DNA of 64,000 nt from JAJRPT01 sp964465945 (GTDB lineage Bacteria; Bacteroidota; Ignavibacteria; Kapaibacteriales; UBA2268): the NCBI GenBank assembly GCA_964465945.1, contig CAYXMM010000004.1, forward strand, positions 186,001-250,000, read 5' to 3'. Below the pieces are notes generated by a model. That model had not been told where the DNA came from and did no database searches. It saw only the letters and a list, made by a program, of their open reading frames with translations. Positions 61,596 through 64,000 of this stretch are shown here, in pieces. A program made the translations under genes and the position numbers. How positions within the stretch are numbered: position 1 is the first letter of the stretch; each line of letters opens with the position of its first letter.

Positions 61596-62513
61596 TTACC
61601 TTTTAATAAAATCTGAAAGTAATGATAATACTGCCATTCTAATATAAACGCCATACTTCACTTGCGTTTGAATCAGGCAATTTGGATATATAACAACCTC
61701 CATATCTAATTCAACTCCATAATTTACAGGACCAGGATGCATAATTACCAATTCTGGTTTTAACTCAAATCTTTTAATATTCATTCCAAAATTAGAATGA
61801 TATTCTTCAACTGAACTAAATTGTTCATTTTTCATTCTTTCTTTTTGAACCCGCAATAACATAATTACATCAGAATTTATAATAGCATCATCAATGTGAT
61901 TATAAACTTTTAAGCCATTTATTGAATTATCTTTCGGTAAAAATTCCTGTGGTGCTGAAACTGATACTTCAACTCCTAACTTTTTTAAAATATTAATATT
62001 TGACCTTGCAACTCTACTATGGGAAACATCACCTACAATACACAATTTCAACCCTTTTAAATTACCAAAGTGTTTCGTCAAAGTGTATGCGTCTAAAAGC
62101 CCTTGAGTAGGATGGTCGGTCTCACCATCACCTGCATTAACAATTATATTATTTGAATTTGCTTGAAGCTCTTCTACAATTCCATCTTCTTTATGTCTAA
62201 TAACAAAAATCTTCACCCCCATTGCTTCCATTGTGCGAATTGTGTCTAAATTAGTTTCGCCTTTAGAAAGCGAGCTTGTTACATAATCAAAAGAAAGTGT
62301 GAAAGCACCTAATCTTTTAGCTGCAAGTTCAAAAGAAAGTTTTGTTCTTGTTGAATTTTCAAAGAATGCTAATGCTAACGGAACATTCTTTAAATCTTCA
62401 AACGAACTATAATTTCCAGCTTTTAAAAATTCATCTGTTTTCTCAAATATTAGTTTTATATCACTAATATTCAAGTCATTACTACGTATTAAATAAGGTT
62501 TTGATAATTTCAT
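61596..62513 (-). CDS. pyrB: Aspartate carbamoyltransferase catalytic subunit
   Basis: The 305-residue enzyme joins carbamoyl phosphate and aspartate, the first committed pyrimidine step. The carbamoyl-phosphate site FFENSTRTKLSFELAAKRLG is complete, as are SLSKGETNLDT, GETDHPTQGLLDAYTL and HPGPVNYGVELD. No pyrI regulatory subunit or dihydroorotase lies next to it. Its start overlaps the recN stop by 4 bp. Confidence 0.95.
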   Translation of the reverse strand: MKLSKPYLIRSNDLNISDIKLIFEKTDEFLKAGNYSSFEDLKNVPLALAFFENSTRTKLSFELAAKRLGAFTLSFDYVTSSLSKGETNLDTIRTMEAMGVKIFVIRHKEDGIVEELQANSNNIIVNAGDGETDHPTQGLLDAYTLTKHFGNLKGLKLCIVGDVSHSRVARSNINILKKLGVEVSVSAPQEFLPKDNSINGLKVYNHIDDAIINSDVIMLLRVQKERMKNEQFSSVEEYHSNFGMNIKRFELKPELVIMHPGPVNYGVELDMEVVIYPNCLIQTQVKYGVYIRMAVLSLLSDFIKR

Positions 62514-64000
62514 ATTTGATCCACTAATTGTTTTGCATTTATTATTGAAGTTTCGGTTAACTTTTCACCACTAAATAGCTTAGCAATTTCGATTAAACTC
62601 CTTTCAGAGTCTAATAAATTAATTTTTGAAAAAGTTCTATTTTCTTCCTCATATTTTTCAATTAAAAAATGATTATTTGCGTTCGCTGCTATTTGAGGCA
62701 AATGTGTAATAGTTAGAATTTGTGTAGTATTTGCAATTTTATTCATATATTTTCCAACCTTTTGAGCTATTCTACCACTAATTCCTGTGTCGATTTCATC
62801 TAATAATAATGTTCCTATACCCTTTTTATCTTTACTCAAAGCTTTCATCGCAAGCATAACTCTCGACATCTCACCTCCAGAAGCAATTTCCGAAATTGGT
62901 TTTGCTAATTCTCCAGTATTTGTTGAAATATAAAATTCAACATCATTAATACCATTTTCATTTATCAAAAGTTTTTCATTCTTATCTAAAACATAGAACT
63001 CCCCATTATTAATATATGGCAAAAAATCAACCTTGATACTGAAATTAGAATTTTCTAACCCAATTTCTTTCAATTCATTATTTAATTCATTTGAAATTAT
63101 TTTTGCATTATCAATTCTCAACTTGCTCAAATTTAATGCTACTTTTGAAAGTTCTATTCTTTTATCTTCAATTTCAACTTTTAACTTTTGAATTTCATCG
63201 TCAAAATTATCAATTAAAGATAATTTTTCTTCTAAATCTTTTTTTTCATTCAAACAATCATCAATAGAACCATATTTTTTAATTAACTTCTTTAAATCTA
63301 AGTGTCTATTTTTTAAATATTCAACTCTCTCATTATCAAAATCAATATTGTTTTTATAAGAATTTACAGCTTTGAATGCTTCTTCAATAGAAATTTTAGC
63401 TGATTCTAAATCATTAACAAAATCACTAAATTTATTATCAATATTATTCATATTTATCAATGATTTAATAGCATTATTTAATAATAAATAAGAATTTAAT
63501 TCACCTTCATACAAATCATTAATTATGTTATTTGACAATTCAAAAAGAGTCTCAATATTCTCAACAACATTCAATTCGTTTTCTACAACTTCATCTTCAT
63601 TTTCATTTGGATTAATTTTATTAATTTCATTCAATTGAAATTCCCAATAATCTCTATCTTTCTTTAATTTCTCACCATTTCTAATTATTTTATTTTTCTT
63701 TTCAATTAAATTTGAAAATTCGTAGTATTTCTCTTTATAATTATTTAGTAATTCCTCATTACCAGCTAAATTATCCAACATTTCAAGTTGAAATTCTTTG
63801 TTTAATAAATTTGAAGTTTGTAATTGCCCATGATGATCGTACAATCTCATTGCAATTAATTTTAATTCTTTCATTTGGATAGGAGAATCATTTAAAAAAC
63901 TCCTACTTGTTCCATTTATATTAATTTCCCTTCTAAAAATTAATGAATCACTTGCTTCAAAATCAATTTTTTCTTTTAACTCATTCAGTAAATTTTCTTT
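62510..64000 (-). CDS. recN: DNA repair ATPase RecN (5' part outside the window)
   Basis: The frame stays open to base 64000, so the gene starts beyond the right edge; a Met at 63874 is internal. About 496 C-terminal residues are seen. Upstream of that Met the frame reads RREINING then TSRSFLNDSPIQ, the expected RecN strand pair, then YDHHGQLQTSNLLN, matching the family's D-x-HGQ-x-x-x-x-LL. Long coiled coils (~150-300 in the visible part) lead to the ABC signature EIASGGEMSRVMLAMKAL and Walker B LLLDEIDTGISGR, then ITHLPQIAANANNH. RecN is an SMC-like protein that bridges DNA ends in double-strand-break repair. Confidence 0.95.
   Translation of the reverse strand, partial: KENLLNELKEKIDFEASDSLIFRREININGTSRSFLNDSPIQMKELKLIAMRLYDHHGQLQTSNLLNKEFQLEMLDNLAGNEELLNNYKEKYYEFSNLIEKKNKIIRNGEKLKKDRDYWEFQLNEINKINPNENEDEVVENELNVVENIETLFELSNNIINDLYEGELNSYLLLNNAIKSLINMNNIDNKFSDFVNDLESAKISIEEAFKAVNSYKNNIDFDNERVEYLKNRHLDLKKLIKKYGSIDDCLNEKKDLEEKLSLIDNFDDEIQKLKVEIEDKRIELSKVALNLSKLRIDNAKIISNELNNELKEIGLENSNFSIKVDFLPYINNGEFYVLDKNEKLLINENGINDVEFYISTNTGELAKPISEIASGGEMSRVMLAMKALSKDKKGIGTLLLDEIDTGISGRIAQKVGKYMNKIANTTQILTITHLPQIAANANNHFLIEKYEEENRTFSKINLLDSERSLIEIAKLFSGEKLTETSIINAKQLVDQI

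Noticed and set aside
1..64000. CRISPR arrays, tRNA or rRNA genes, insertion sequences, prophage genes
   Set aside because: All gaps were read; none shows spaced direct repeats beyond the 21-bp tandem array, cloverleaf-like sequence, transposase or integrase motifs, or terminal inverted repeats.

Overview
The window reads as chromosomal sequence of an AT-rich (roughly 30% GC by eye) Gram-negative bacterium of the Bacteroidota-Chlorobiota-Ignavibacteriota branch. The evidence is a type IX secretion sorting domain (bases 1-1410), repeated promoter elements of the Bacteroidota form TAnnTTTG, short FGAM synthase subunits PurS/PurQ, a conserved ExbB-ExbD-ExbD-TonB block followed by a PstS-like lipoprotein and a TPR protein, a long PurF, and a fused E2-E1 2-oxoglutarate dehydrogenase. 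An uncultured Ignavibacteria/Kapabacteria-like lineage is my best guess, held loosely. No rRNA, tRNA, CRISPR, phage or insertion sequence was seen, and coding density is very high. Only one gene-free stretch exceeds 300 bases (6475-6807).

Layout. 1-1410: 3' end of a T9SS-exported protein. 1491-6474 (minus): malate dehydrogenase, bifunctional FtcD, a YciO-type protein, a phosphatase and an unknown envelope protein. 6475-8883 (plus): a spacer with a 21-bp tandem repeat, a regulator whose receiver and HD-GYP domains have both lost key residues, and a DedA membrane protein. 8875-13203 (minus): gatA, two tatA genes, purQ, purS, pssA, psd. 13304-18064 (plus): dnaN, a CPA2 antiporter, a Tat-exported aminotransferase. 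18078-31011 (minus): rlpA, M48 protease with a 48-residue partner, fbp, purF, Kgd-type dehydrogenase, a PTS EIIA protein overlapping a GDP-mannose pyrophosphorylase/pseudo-phosphomannomutase fusion, NamZ-type muramidase. 31054-40209 (minus): seven tightly packed genes from a hybrid kinase through an epimerase, an apparently dead penicillin-acylase relative, a methionine synthase/MTHFR fusion, a lone receiver and a coiled-coil membrane protein to asnB.

40324-49984 (plus): ABC-F protein, TrmH, TPR protein, an orphan nuoC with its own promoter and terminator, cdaA-pcm-miaA, pgk, an internally duplicated protein, an Arg/Ser-rich membrane protein and a minimal FAD oxidoreductase. 49987-60607 (minus): MFS transporter, YigZ, PAP2, ksgA, TPR protein, PstS-like lipoprotein, small membrane protein, triple TonB_C protein, TonB, two ExbD, ExbB, STAS protein. 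60715-64000 (minus): prmC, pyrB and a recN running off the window.

Functionally this is mostly core metabolism and envelope biogenesis (phosphatidylethanolamine, Tat export, peptidoglycan turnover, GDP-mannose, proton-driven energy transduction) with unusual regulatory proteins placed between. The best candidates for new biology are several pseudo-enzymes that keep the fold but lose catalytic residues (the regulator at 6808, the PMM module at 27144, the S45 protein at 35971, the second ATP site of the ABC-F protein at 40324), the repeat array in front of the first of these, and the STAS/ExbB/ExbD/TonB/PstS/TPR locus.
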